A stretch of 34,642 bases of DNA. It comes from an uncultured Pyrinomonadaceae bacterium. GTDB taxonomy: Bacteria; Acidobacteriota; Blastocatellia; Pyrinomonadales; Pyrinomonadaceae. Positions 25,404-34,293 of the stretch are shown here, piece by piece. Numbering within the stretch: the first letter of the stretch is position 1; each line of letters opens with the position of its first letter. Under the pieces are notes generated by a model. That model did no database searches, was not told the DNA's origin, and saw only the letters and a list, made by a program, of their open reading frames with translations. A program made the position numbers and the translations under genes. Location of the stretch: contig CADCUR010000125.1 of assembly GCA_902805935.1 (NCBI GenBank), positions 1 through 34,642 of the forward strand, in the 5' to 3' direction.

Positions 25404-26813
25404 ATGAATCGTCGTAATTTTTTATTCAGCGCGGCGCTGGCGAGCAGCGGCGCGGTTTTAACTTTCGGCGGATTTGCGCGCCGCGCTGAAGCCATTGCCG
25501 AAGCGAAAAATTTGGCGGCATTTCGCGCCCACGGATTCGGCGAATTGCTGCCGACGGCGGCGCAGAACACCAGCGAAACTTATCTCGCGCTGCCGAAAGG
25601 TTTCGAGTATAAAGTCATCGGGAAAGTCGGCGGCGTGATGGCTGACGGACGAGCCACGCCGCGCGCGCACGACGCGATGGGAATTTTTCAAACGGGCGGC
25701 GACTGGCGCGTCATTAGAAATCACGAAATCAACGATCAGATTCCGAAAAGCGGCGCGGCAATCGGCACGACGCATCACTACGACGAGGCGGCTGGCGGCG
25801 GCACGACGACGCTCGTCATCAATCGCAAAACGCGCGAAGTGGAGCGTGATTTCGTCAGTTTGAGCGGAACTTTAAATAATTGTGCGGGCGGCATAACGCC
25901 TTGGGGAACTTGGATTTCGTGCGAGGAGACGACGCTCGGACCGACGAAAATTAAAACGAAAGGCGGAAAAGAAATCGGCGGCTACGCCAAACCGCACGGT
26001 TATTGTTTTGAAGTTCAGGCTTCGGCGAACAGCAATCTGCCGCCCGTGCCGCTCCGAGCGATGGGACGTTTCGTTCACGAAGCCGTCGCGGTTGACCGCA
26101 AAACCGGTATTGTTTACCAAACCGAAGACCACAATCCGGCGGGCTTTTACCGCTTCATTCCAAAACGTCACAAACGGCTCGCCGAGGGCGGAACGCTGCA
26201 AGTTTTAGCCGTTAAAGACCGACCGAATTTCGACACTCGCAAAGGGCAAACCGTCGGCGCGAATTTGGAGACGAACTGGCTGACGATTGACAATCCCGAC
26301 CCGGCGGAAGCCGACACCGATTCGTCAGCCGTTTTCAAACAGGGCGCGAAAAACGGCGCGGCGATTTTCGCCCGGCTCGAAGGCTGTTTTCCAGCAAAAG
26401 ATGGGCGCGTTTACTTCGCTTCGACGAGCGGCGGCGACGTGCGCGGCGGACAAATTTGGCTTTACCGAGCGACGACGCCGGAGGCGGGAAATTTAACGCT
26501 CGTCTTCGAGTCGCCCGACCGCCAGATACTCGATATGCCGGACAATATCTGCCTGCATCCGAAAAGCGATTTAATCTTTTTGTGCGAGGACAGCGATTAC
26601 GGATTGTATGGCGCGACACCGGGAAACTTTCTCCGCATTCTGACGGCAAACGGAAAAATCGCCGACTTCGCCAAAAACATCACGCCCGGCGCGGAGCGCA
26701 GCGAGTTTGCCGGAGCCGTTTTCAGCAAAGACGGCGTAACGCTTTTCGTCAACGTCCAAACGGCGGGCGTAACATTGGCGATCTGGGGCGATTGGAAAAG
26801 TTTCAGAGCTTAA
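25404..26813 (+). CDS. PhoX-type (DUF839) secreted phosphatase, Tat-exported
   Basis: This is a 469-residue protein with a GGGAGAA Shine-Dalgarno before the ATG. The N-terminus MNRRNFLFSAALASSGAV is a twin-arginine signal. Family marks include NNCAGGITPWGTWISCEET, EAVAVDRKTGIVYQTEDHN, GCFPAKDGRVYFASTSGGD and NICLHPKSDLIFLCEDSDYG, typical of the PhoX/DUF839 beta-propeller family of Ca/Fe-dependent alkaline phosphatases. Tat export fits loading of metal cofactors in the cytosol. It should release phosphate from organic phosphomonoesters in the periplasm, although the exact substrate is not shown. Length is near the lower end for the family. No pho box was recognised upstream. Confidence 0.88.
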   Translation: MNRRNFLFSAALASSGAVLTFGGFARRAEAIAEAKNLAAFRAHGFGELLPTAAQNTSETYLALPKGFEYKVIGKVGGVMADGRATPRAHDAMGIFQTGGDWRVIRNHEINDQIPKSGAAIGTTHHYDEAAGGGTTTLVINRKTREVERDFVSLSGTLNNCAGGITPWGTWISCEETTLGPTKIKTKGGKEIGGYAKPHGYCFEVQASANSNLPPVPLRAMGRFVHEAVAVDRKTGIVYQTEDHNPAGFYRFIPKRHKRLAEGGTLQVLAVKDRPNFDTRKGQTVGANLETNWLTIDNPDPAEADTDSSAVFKQGAKNGAAIFARLEGCFPAKDGRVYFASTSGGDVRGGQIWLYRATTPEAGNLTLVFESPDRQILDMPDNICLHPKSDLIFLCEDSDYGLYGATPGNFLRILTANGKIADFAKNITPGAERSEFAGAVFSKDGVTLFVNVQTAGVTLAIWGDWKSFRA

Positions 26814-26974
26814 TGCGACCTTGAAAAATAACCGGCAAATTCCGCTCAGCCGCCGGCTGTCGAGAATTTTTCGCAAACCAATACTTGAGAATGTAAACTC
26901 GACGCGCGTCTCAACGCGAAATGCCGATAATTTTAACGCGCGTTCGGCGGCAGACATTTTCCGGTGGCGCAGAA

Positions 26975-27140
26975 CTAATCGCGCAGCAATTCGACCGCGC
27001 CTTTTTTGTTTTCACCCATATACTTTTCGCGCCGCGCTCGGTATTCGTTGTAAATTCGCATCGCCCGGTTTTTTATCATCCGCTCGCTTTCGGTTTCGAC
27101 GTGATTTTTCGGCACCGCCCAGACGAAGCCGGGAACTTTG
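26975..27140 (-). pseudogene. Possible 3' fragment of an unidentified gene
   Basis: The reverse strand reads a protein-like C-terminus (KVPGFVWAVPKNHVETESER, then MIKNRAMRIYNEYRARREKY and a short acidic end) to a TAG at 26975-26977. The composition (aromatics, charged helices) looks genuine, but no start or complete domain is present. It abuts, at about 27105-27140, the 5' end of the TonB-receptor remnant on the other strand, so it appears truncated. Its family is not recognised. A chance reading frame cannot be excluded. Confidence 0.35.
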
Positions 27141-28640
27141 ATTGCCAACGTGCCGTCGCTCGCCGCCCGGCGCAACGCTCCGGAGAATTTGCGGGGGGTT
27201 TTTAACGCGTTTCCGCTGCCGAACGCGCCCCGCGGCGCGGGCGATCCGGCGGATACGGAACGCTATGTTTCCGCGCTTTCGTATCCGTCGAAAGTTGACG
27301 CGACGGCGGTGCGCGTTGACCATTAATTGACGAAAGGCGTTTCGCTTTTCGGACGCTGGAACGCCGCGCCGTCGTCGCAGGCTTTCCGCGCTTTTGCGAG
27401 TCAGGAAAACTATTTTGCCAGCGACATTCAAACTTCGACGCTCGGCTCCAACCAAATCTTTTCGTCGAAAATCGTCAACGACCTGCGCTTTAATTTCAGC
27501 AACAACGACGGCGCGTTCGAGTTTCGCGGCTTGGCGGCGGACGGCGCGGTTTCGCCGCCGGATTCGCTAATTTTTCCGTCGTTCGTTGACCGCAACAACA
27601 CCGCCGTCAGCATCCAGCTTTCGACGCAGAACAATGCGGCGAACGTTTCGTCGGCAAATTTAACGCAGGGAAAAACCGTCAAAACGCGCCAAAGGCAATT
27701 TCAGATTGTTGATACTTTATCGGTCGTCGCCGGCAATCATCAACTAAAATTCGGCGCGGATTACCGCCGCCTTCTGCCGCGTTTCGATAGCCGCTCGATT
27801 TCGATTTCCTACGTTTTCGCAACTCCGGCGAGCCGCGCTTCGGGCGTGCCGACATCGGTTTCGGTGCAGGGTTTCGCGCCGAACCCCGGCTTTAGGGTCG
27901 AAAATCTTTCGCTGTTCGGGCAAGACACCTGGCGCGTCGATCGTCGCCTGACGCTGACTTACGGTTTGCGCTGGGAGTATAATCCGCCGCTGTCGGGCGA
28001 GCGTTTGCCGTTTTCCGCCGTGGGTTTGGAAAATCCGCTGGCGGCGACGCTCGCGCCCGCCGGAGCGAAACAGTGGAACACCGATTATAAAAATTTCGCG
28101 CCGCGCGTCGGCATCGCCTACACCTTGTCGGAAAAACAAACGGCGGTCGTTCGCGCTGGTTTCGGCGTTTATTACGATTTGGGAACGGGGACGGCTCTGC
28201 ACGGTTTCAATAGCTTTCCGTATAGTTCGTCGAGAACTTTGACCGGCTCGCAGATTCGTTTTCCGGCGAACGAAATTGATTTGCAGCCGCAGCCGTTTCT
28301 CGATACGACATCGCCGCCGTATTCGTCGAGTTTCGTCTTTTTCGACCCAAATTTAAAGTTGCCCTACACACTGCAATGGAAGGTCTCGTTTGAAAAAGGA
28401 TTCGGGAAAAATCAAACGGTGACGGTTTCTTACGTCGGAGCGCAAGGACGCAAACTGCTGCGCGCCGAGCAGTTAAGAAATTACAACGCGGCATTTGTCC
28501 GCGACCGTTTCGGTTTGAACACCGGCGCGTTGATTACGGTTAATCCGGCGGTTTTCGGACCGACTCCGGCACAGTTCGCGTCAACCACGCCGGCATTCGC
28601 GGATTTTTCACCCCAAGCCGGGACGCGGATTGAGAGCTGA
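27105..28640 (+). pseudogene. Decayed TonB-dependent receptor (Oar-like) fragment
   Basis: In one frame, 27105-27323 encodes a receptor segment (VPSLAARRNAPENLRGVFNA, PLPN, ERYVSALSYPSKVDATAVRV) that ends in an in-frame TAA at 27324-27326. The same frame resumes at once with LTKGVSLFGRWNAAPS and runs to 28640. The remainder has outer-membrane barrel features (DTWRVDRRLTLTYGLRWEYN, FAPRVGIAYTLSEKQTAVVR, YTLQWKVSFEKGFGKNQTV). Relatives of this carboxypeptidase-regulatory/Oar-like family are about 1000 residues. Here the signal peptide, regulatory domain, plug and the last barrel part are missing, and the tail ends abruptly in PQAGTRIES. It is truncated at both ends with an internal stop, so it is almost certainly non-functional. 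Confidence 0.85.
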
Positions 28641-28646
28641 AAAACT

Positions 28647-28680
28647 AAAAAAGGCGCGTGAGAGTTTACGCGCCTTTTTT
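28647..28680. terminator. Bidirectional rho-independent terminator
   Basis: AAAAAAGGCGCGT (28647-28659) is perfectly complementary to ACGCGCCTTTTTT (28668-28680) with an 8-nt loop. It lies between the receptor remnant (+) and the end of the intact TonB receptor gene (-). Confidence 0.9.
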
Positions 28681-28701
28681 TCATTTCTTCGATATTACAT
28701 T

Positions 28702-31437
28702 TTAGAATTTATAACGGTATTGGACTGTGAAATTTCTGCCCGCGCCGTCAATTCCCCAACTCGGATTGCGATAAAAATTATCAAAGATATTTTCCAGCGC
28801 GACAAAAAGTTGCGATTTCTCGCCGAAATTAAATCCGCCGCGCAAATTGAAAATCGCATACGACGGCAGCGACGTGAAAAGCGGCACGGCGGTGTCGTTA
28901 TTAACAATCGTGACGCCGTTGACGGTCGCGCCGACGGGCAACAGGCGATTCTGCACTTGAGCGAGCGTTTCTCCAGTCGCAATCAAAATGCCGCCCGCCG
29001 AACCGCAGCCGGTCGCGCCCGGTGTAGTCAAGCCGTAAACGCACGCGCCGCGCCGGAAAAAGTTTTGAATCTGCGCCCGCGAGCGCGCCGCGCCGGTTCT
29101 TCGATCAGACAAATCGAGCGACGAAAGGCGCGATTGCCGGTCGGCAATCGTCGTATAGCCTTCGACCCAGAATTTTTTACCGGCGGGCGCGTATTTCAAA
29201 CTCAAAAATCCGGTCGGCGGCGGCGTTCCGCCTTCGATGTTCGGCGGCAAGCCGGTATCTTTATCTTCGGCGCGTATGTATGTGAAATTCCCGCGAAATT
29301 GAAAATCTCTGGTGATGCGCGTCTCCAACTCGTATTCGACGCCGAACAGTTTCGCCGATGTAAAGTTGGAGCGCACCAGAACCGGCGCGGTCGAAAGCGG
29401 CACGAAAACCACGCCGTTCGCCAGTTGATTGGTAATCGGCTGGTCGCCCAAGAATTGCCCGACTGCGTTCGGCGGCAAAATCAACGCCTGTTTCGTAATC
29501 GTGTCTTCCAAATCGAGCCGAAAGACCGTCAGCTCCGTATCGAATCTTTTGTGCGTCCAGCGCAGACTCGCGTCGTAGTTGTTGCTGAATTCCGAACGCT
29601 GTTTGGTAACGGGCAAGCCGGTCGAAACCGCGTTCGCGCCAGCCGTCGTGCCGATGGTGCCGCCCAAATTGATTGCCGTCAGGTAATCAACTTCAAATCC
29701 GTCGCCCGTAAGTCCCAGAGTTCCCAAATCGGTAATGCTCGGATAACGGAAACCGCGACTGTAATTAAAAGCCGCGCGCACGCCGCCGGCGATGCGGACG
29801 ACCGCGCCGATGCGACCGGAGAAATCATCAACGCGCAAACTATCGTCGTTGAACAATCTTCTGCCGCCGACGACCGGGCTGTCCGAGCCGCGAACTTTAT
29901 AAACCGCCGCGCTGTAACGCAGCGCGCCCGTAATGCGAAGGCGGTCGGGAATCGCCTGCCAAGCGTCCTGAATATACAAACCGCCCGAATCAAAACTGGC
30001 TTCATCGGGAACGCGCGGGCGCGAAAGTCTGACGACGCGCGTCGCCGGATCAGTCGTGAACGCCGGAGAGTTTACCTTTTCGTGATAAAAATCGCCGCCG
30101 AATAAAAACGTATTTCTAAACGGCAGTTGTTTTTCTAGGAAAAATGAAAAGCCGGTTGACGAGGTGCGTTCGTATTGGTTGGTGATTTCGCCGAACGGAT
30201 TTCCCTGTCCGCCCTGATTGACGCGCTCTTCGCGCTGGCTGTTGTAGGAAATCGTGAACGAAGCCGAATCGAAAAAGCCGAAGTCTTGTTTGACGTAACG
30301 CAAATAGCCGAAATCGAGCATTAAGTTTCTCAAATCGGCGAGCAGATTGCCGTCGCCGCCGAGCAATTGGTCGAAGCGTTTGCCTTCGTCCTGCTGTCCG
30401 CGCTGGTAAAACAAAACGATTTGCTGGTCGTCCGTCGGCGCGTAGTTCAAACGAAACGCGCCGCCGTATTGCGTAAACTCGGTGTTCGGGCTGCGGTCGT
30501 AAAGAACGTCGGACGGCAATCCGAGAAAGCGCGTGATCGCCGAGTGCGAATCAATGCCGTCCGCCGTGCGCAAGGTGTTGACGCGCCGCCCAAAGACATT
30601 GACGTAGCCGCCGAGCTTGTTCGTTCCGTAACTCAAAAGAACCGAACTGCCGAAACTTCGGTCGGCAGTTCCGAAAAAAGGAATGATTTCGCCGCCGAAT
30701 TTCGGAGTGTCGCCGAAGACCGGCGATTTCGTTAAAAGATTAACCGTTCCGCCCAACGAATCGGAGCCGTATTGCGCGGCGTTCGGACCGCGCAGAACTT
30801 CGACCGTCGAGAAATTTGAAGGGTCGTTGAGATTGAGAAACGTATTGATGCCGCCGCGCTGCGCGCCGGTCGTGTAGCGCACGCCGTCAACGTAATTGAC
30901 GACGTTTTTGCCGGTCAGACCGCGCACGACAACCGCGCCGATGGTCGGGCTGGTGCGCTGGACGTTTAAGCCGACTTCTTCTTCGCCGATTTGCGCGATG
31001 ACCGATGTCGTGCGTTGCAAAATCTCATTCGCGTTGACGACGCTGACGGCTTGCGGAACATTTTCGATCTCTTCGACTTGTCCGACTTCTGCCGTCACGG
31101 TCACGCGGTTTTCGGCGATTCGCAAAGCGATTTCCAGATTGTTTATTCCGCCGCCAGCGACCTCGACGGCTTGCGTCTGCGCGGCGAATCCTTCGGCGAC
31201 GACTCGTATTTCATAATCGCCGGGAATGACCGATGCAAAAGTAAAAGAGCCGTCCGCGCCGCTGACAGTCGTGGTTTCCGCACGCGTCTTTACGTTCAGC
31301 AAAAAAATTCGCGCCCCGGCAATCGCCGCGTTCGCCGGGTCTTTCACCGAACCGCGGACTTGAGTTTGACTGTCGTTTTGCGCCGCTAATGAGGCGCTCA
31401 AAAAAGCGGTTAATAAAAAAATAAATATCAATTTCAT
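28702..31437 (-). CDS. TonB-dependent outer-membrane receptor with carboxypeptidase-regulatory-like N-terminal domain
   Basis: This is a complete 911-residue protein. It has a signal peptide (MKLIFIFLLTAFLSASLAAQ), then a carboxypeptidase-regulatory-like beta-sandwich (about 27-110; VRGSVKDPANAAIAGARIFL). The plug domain (about 120-240) contains GAVVVRGLTGKNVVNYVDGV and VEVLRGPNAAQYGSDSLGGT. The rest is a 22-stranded barrel ending in the sorting signal FTVQYRYKF with a terminal Phe. The plug's VDGVRYTTGAQRGG-like segment resembles heme/siderophore-type receptors, so an iron chelate is a plausible substrate, but this is not proven. A Fur-box-like palindrome lies about 80 bp upstream of the start. 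Confidence 0.95.
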   Translation of the reverse strand: MKLIFIFLLTAFLSASLAAQNDSQTQVRGSVKDPANAAIAGARIFLLNVKTRAETTTVSGADGSFTFASVIPGDYEIRVVAEGFAAQTQAVEVAGGGINNLEIALRIAENRVTVTAEVGQVEEIENVPQAVSVVNANEILQRTTSVIAQIGEEEVGLNVQRTSPTIGAVVVRGLTGKNVVNYVDGVRYTTGAQRGGINTFLNLNDPSNFSTVEVLRGPNAAQYGSDSLGGTVNLLTKSPVFGDTPKFGGEIIPFFGTADRSFGSSVLLSYGTNKLGGYVNVFGRRVNTLRTADGIDSHSAITRFLGLPSDVLYDRSPNTEFTQYGGAFRLNYAPTDDQQIVLFYQRGQQDEGKRFDQLLGGDGNLLADLRNLMLDFGYLRYVKQDFGFFDSASFTISYNSQREERVNQGGQGNPFGEITNQYERTSSTGFSFFLEKQLPFRNTFLFGGDFYHEKVNSPAFTTDPATRVVRLSRPRVPDEASFDSGGLYIQDAWQAIPDRLRITGALRYSAAVYKVRGSDSPVVGGRRLFNDDSLRVDDFSGRIGAVVRIAGGVRAAFNYSRGFRYPSITDLGTLGLTGDGFEVDYLTAINLGGTIGTTAGANAVSTGLPVTKQRSEFSNNYDASLRWTHKRFDTELTVFRLDLEDTITKQALILPPNAVGQFLGDQPITNQLANGVVFVPLSTAPVLVRSNFTSAKLFGVEYELETRITRDFQFRGNFTYIRAEDKDTGLPPNIEGGTPPPTGFLSLKYAPAGKKFWVEGYTTIADRQSRLSSLDLSDRRTGAARSRAQIQNFFRRGACVYGLTTPGATGCGSAGGILIATGETLAQVQNRLLPVGATVNGVTIVNNDTAVPLFTSLPSYAIFNLRGGFNFGEKSQLFVALENIFDNFYRNPSWGIDGAGRNFTVQYRYKF

Positions 31438-31517
31438 AATTCTTTATTTCTCTCAATTACCTCTCAATTATACGTTTTCTTGTAGGGCAAGGTTATCCGC
31501 CATATTCGTTGAAAGGA

Positions 31518-31532
31518 TAACAATTATTGTTA
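31518..31532. promoter_or_regulatory. Fur-box-like palindrome upstream of TonB receptor
   Basis: TAACAATTATTGTTA is a perfect 7-1-7 palindrome within GGATAACAATTATTGTTAG. Fur-family operators have the same 7-1-7 layout (TGATAAT-N-ATTATCA type), and six or so positions per arm are compatible. Its position, 81-95 bp before the receptor ATG, suits a repressor site. Factor identity is inferred. Confidence 0.5.
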
Positions 31533-31718
31533 GTTTCTTTTCCCGCTTTTGGCAAGGGAAAACTCTGAAGTTACGCTCGGCATCGCCGGTTGCCGAAATT
31601 ATAAAAGATTTCATCGGCTCTGATTCGGCGAACATTTTACGCGGCAGATTAAATGAAAGTTTTATAAACAGTGTTTCGCCTTAGACATCGGGTTTACAAC
31701 TGTGCTAAAAATTCGTCT

Positions 31719-32216
31719 ATGTGGAATAGAATTTATCTGATAATTTTAGCGGCGGCGATTTTGGCGATGGGCGTTCTGCTGTATTTTCCGTTTAGCTGGC
31801 TGCAAAGCATCGGCGCGCCGGCGACAGTCAGAGACAATTATCTCTACTACTCGAATATCAGTTGGATGTTTTTGCTCGTTTCCTCTTTGATTCTGCTGAT
31901 TGCGGGAAACGTAGTGCTTTGGAAAACGCGCCGCTCATGGGCGATGTGGACTACGCTTTTATACTTTGCGGTTTTTATGGTCGCCCAAACGTTCTGGCTA
32001 GAAAATTCTTTTTTTCGGTTCAAACAAGAAAACAATTTCGCCAGCGGCGCTGTTTCCTGGAGTCCGATTTCCGGCGCGGTTTTGATCGCTTTGGCGGCGG
32101 TTATCGTTTTCTTCAATCAATACCTCGTCAAACGGCTGCTGGATAAAACGTATCCGCCCACGCAGCCGGTCGAATCCTTGCCGGAAGAAGTCTCGGCTAA
32201 CGAGAAAAATATTTGA
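31719..32216 (+). CDS. Four-helix integral membrane protein of unknown function
   Basis: The ATG at 31719 (MWNRIYLIILAAA) is preferred over a GTG at 31671, since it places the first membrane helix at the N-terminus; the product is about 165 residues. Four hydrophobic helices are visible: about 5-26, 50-70, 76-97 and 118-140 in this numbering. A short acidic cytosolic tail (PVESLPEEVSANEKNI) follows. I do not recognise the family. It is flanked by the divergent TonB receptor and a terminator shared with tRNA-Pro(GGG). Confidence 0.72.
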   Translation: MWNRIYLIILAAAILAMGVLLYFPFSWLQSIGAPATVRDNYLYYSNISWMFLLVSSLILLIAGNVVLWKTRRSWAMWTTLLYFAVFMVAQTFWLENSFFRFKQENNFASGAVSWSPISGAVLIALAAVIVFFNQYLVKRLLDKTYPPTQPVESLPEEVSANEKNI

Positions 32217-32228
32217 TTTTTCATCGGC

Positions 32229-32276
32229 AAAAAGAAAAGGCTTTGAAGTTTGCAAACTTCAAAGCCTTTTCTTTTT
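32229..32276. terminator. 48-nt perfect palindrome acting as bidirectional terminator
   Basis: The sequence 32229-32276 equals its own reverse complement: 24-nt arms, centre TGCA, outer ends AAAAAG and CTTTTT, core AAGGCTTTGAAGTTTG. It separates the membrane protein gene (+) from tRNA-Pro(GGG) (-) and can end both transcripts. Confidence 0.9.
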
Positions 32277-32281
32277 GAATC

Positions 32282-32355
32282 TCGGGACGACAGGATTTGA
32301 ACTTGCGACCTCTTCCACCCCAAGGAAGCGCGCTACCAGGCTGCGCCACGTCCCG
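32282..32355 (-). tRNA. tRNA-Pro(GGG), CCA not encoded
   Basis: On the reverse strand the acceptor CGGGACG pairs with CGTCCCG, the anticodon stem CTTCC with GGAAG, and the loop TTGGGGT gives anticodon GGG; the T-loop is TTCAAAT. The T-stem has one mismatch (A-C). No CCA follows the discriminator A. Confidence 0.94.
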
Positions 32356-32402
32356 TTAAATTTACATATCCAGATTAAAAACCATTCGATTGATTGTCAA
32401 AT

Positions 32403-32954
32403 TCAATACTTTCTTTGCTGAGAACCAGCGGTTTCGGTGCGGTTCGATTTTAGCATTTCGCGCAGTTCGAGCAGTTGCGCGGCGAGCGAGTTTAAAGCCT
32501 CGCGGCGTTCGTCGTCAAGAACTTCGAGCGGCGCAGCTGGCTCGAAACTTTCGAGTTCTTCAAACTCTTCCGCATCGAGATTTTCTCCGGCGTAATCTGC
32601 GGCGGGCGGTAGCGGTTCGGGCGATTTCACTTCCTTGATGTAATTTTCCTTCTCCGGCGACGGTTCCGAGTGAACAATTTTTAAGCGGCTCGATTCGCGC
32701 ATCTCGATTTGCAGTTTCTTTTTCGCGCCCGCGATGGTGTAAAGGTCATCGTAGAGCAGTTCTTTGACGCGCAGCGCGATCTCTACGTCGCGCCGCCGGT
32801 AGCTTCGCTGCCCCGAACGATTTTTCTGCGGCGAAAGCATCGGAAACTCGGTTTCCCAATAGCGCAGAACGTGCGCCTGCACGCCGACCAGATCGCACAC
32901 TTCGCCGATTTTAAAGAATATCTTCTCAGGTATCGCTCGTTCAGGAAATCCCAT
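32403..32954 (-). CDS. MerR-family transcriptional regulator
   Basis: This 183-residue protein has GAGG before the ATG. The N-terminal winged helix-turn-helix (about 10-85) is clear: [40 protein letters not shown], then [20 protein letters not shown]. The HVLRYWE..FP.L.P pattern is that of the MerR subgroup commonly found in this phylum and near ihfA or tRNA genes elsewhere. No effector-binding cysteines typical of metal sensors are present. The C-terminal 80 residues are acidic with a final predicted coiled coil ([19 protein letters not shown]), suited to dimerisation. It is divergent from thiL, from which it is separated by 69 bp; control of thiL is possible but unproven. Confidence 0.9.
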   Translation of the reverse strand: MGFPERAIPEKIFFKIGEVCDLVGVQAHVLRYWETEFPMLSPQKNRSGQRSYRRRDVEIALRVKELLYDDLYTIAGAKKKLQIEMRESSRLKIVHSEPSPEKENYIKEVKSPEPLPPAADYAGENLDAEEFEELESFEPAAPLEVLDDERREALNSLAAQLLELREMLKSNRTETAGSQQRKY

Positions 32955-33023
32955 TATCGCCTCTTTTTATGTTAATGTTTTTTGTGTATTCCGCCGCCGT
33001 TATTGTAAGGATTTAATAAACTT

Positions 33024-34010
33024 GTGTCAATAAATTTTGCAGAAAAAACCGAATTTCAATTTATCGAGACCGTTCGCCGCCGTTACGCGTTACAAAAAAT
33101 CGGCGACGACTGCGCCGTTCTGCCGAAGGATTCCAAAACCGACTTGGTTATCACGACCGATTTGCTCGTCGAAGACATAGACTTCAAACTCGAATGGACG
33201 ACGCCTGAATTCGTCGGACACAAATCGTTGGCGGTTTCGCTCTCGGATGTCGCGGCGATGGGCGCGAAACCGGTTTGGGCGATGCTCTCGATTGGCGTTC
33301 CCGAAAAAGTCTGGAAAACGGATTTCGTCGAAAAGTTTTACGACGGCTGGTTTGCGCTGGCGAACGAATTCAACGTCGAGTTAATCGGCGGCGATGTTTC
33401 AAAAACGTCCGACAAAATCGTAATTGATTCGATTGCCGCGGGCGAAACTAAACGAGGAAAAGCGATTTTACGTTCGGGTGCGAAAGCCGGTGATTTAATT
33501 TTCTTAACCGGCGAACTCGGCGGCGCGGCGGCGGGTTTGAGGCTTTTGGAAAAAGGCGAGAGATACGAAAAATCAAAATACAAGAATCTGCTGCTGCGGC
33601 AGTTAAAACCTAATCCGCAAACGGAAATCGGACAAATTTTAGGCGCCAAAAACTTAGCAACTTCGATGATAGATTCGAGCGACGGTCTGGTTGCCGATTT
33701 AAATCACATTTGTCGTGAAAGCAAAGTCGGAGCAAAGATTTTTGACGATAAAATTCCCGACCAATTTGATTTGGAAAAATTTCATTCTCTTTTTAATTCG
33801 TCTGAGATGGTAAATTTTTCGTTATACAGCGGCGAAGATTTTGAATTGCTTTTTACCGTTAATCCGAAAAAAAAATTTCAGGTCGAAAAAGAACTAAAAA
33901 AGCATCAGATTTCACAAATCGGAAGTGTTACGCCAAATGCGGGAATAATTGAACTTATCAGTAAAGGAAAGTCGGAGATTTTACAAGCGAAAGGCTTTCG
34001 TCATTTCTGA
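33024..34010 (+). CDS. thiL: Thiamine-monophosphate kinase
   Basis: The 328-residue protein starts at GTG 33024 with AAGGA upstream. ThiL motifs occur in order: KIGDDCAVL (26-34), TTDLLVEDIDF, HKSLAVSLSDVAAMGAKPVW, ELIGGDVSKTSD, GAKAGDLIFLTGELGGAAAG, MIDSSDGLVADL and YSGEDFELLFTV. Length fits the family (about 320-335). The enzyme phosphorylates thiamine monophosphate to thiamine pyrophosphate with ATP in the cytosol, the last step of cofactor synthesis. No other thiamine gene and no TPP riboswitch was seen nearby, which is common for thiL. Confidence 0.95.
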   Translation: MSINFAEKTEFQFIETVRRRYALQKIGDDCAVLPKDSKTDLVITTDLLVEDIDFKLEWTTPEFVGHKSLAVSLSDVAAMGAKPVWAMLSIGVPEKVWKTDFVEKFYDGWFALANEFNVELIGGDVSKTSDKIVIDSIAAGETKRGKAILRSGAKAGDLIFLTGELGGAAAGLRLLEKGERYEKSKYKNLLLRQLKPNPQTEIGQILGAKNLATSMIDSSDGLVADLNHICRESKVGAKIFDDKIPDQFDLEKFHSLFNSSEMVNFSLYSGEDFELLFTVNPKKKFQVEKELKKHQISQIGSVTPNAGIIELISKGKSEILQAKGFRHF

Positions 34011-34049
34011 TTTAAATTTCGCATTTGAAAAAAATTTTCAAAAAAGTGC

Positions 34050-34079
34050 TTGACAAGCGTTTTTGAGGCGTGCTAAAAC
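34050..34079 (+). promoter_or_regulatory. Strong sigma-70-type promoter for small ORF
   Basis: A perfect -35 TTGACA (34050-34055) is followed after 18 bp by TAAAAC (34074-34079), preceded by an extended-10 TG at 34071-34072. Transcription should start near 34086, about 43 nt before the ATG at 34129. A small hairpin TGCC-GAAA-GGCA (about 34091-34102) lies in the leader. Confidence 0.65.
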
Positions 34080-34128
34080 TTTCAACTGTTTGCCGAAAGG
34101 CACGCGAAAAATTTTAGGAGATAAACGA

Positions 34129-34293
34129 ATGTCGCAAACCTGGACACACAAAAACTTGATACCGACCGGCTCGCCCGCACCAAGAGAGATGCGGTTCAGC
34201 GTCAGTCTGAGTGTATCTTTGTGTGCCGGTTTTGATAATCCGATTTATCAGACGAAACTCGGCGGCTTAGACCGCACAGAGAGAAAGATTTAG
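34129..34293 (+). CDS. 54-residue small protein of unknown function
   Basis: The ATG at 34129 has an AGGAGAT Shine-Dalgarno at ideal distance (34116-34122) and the promoter at 34050-34079. The peptide (MSQTWTHKNLIPTGSPAPRE, then MRFSVSLSVSLCAGFDNPIY and a basic end) has no signal peptide and only weak hydrophobicity. I do not recognise a family. It could be a real small protein, or a leader peptide for the structured RNA that follows. The well-formed expression signals make it more than a chance frame. Confidence 0.55.
   Translation: MSQTWTHKNLIPTGSPAPREMRFSVSLSVSLCAGFDNPIYQTKLGGLDRTERKI

Noticed and set aside
28630-30105. Long forward frame of 491 codons opposite the TonB receptor
   Set aside because: It is antisense to a full-length receptor with clear domains; its Arg/Ala-rich sequence is a codon-bias shadow.
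32955-33023. TPP riboswitch before thiL
   Set aside because: The 69-bp spacer is too short and lacks the thi-box CUGAGA and conserved helices.
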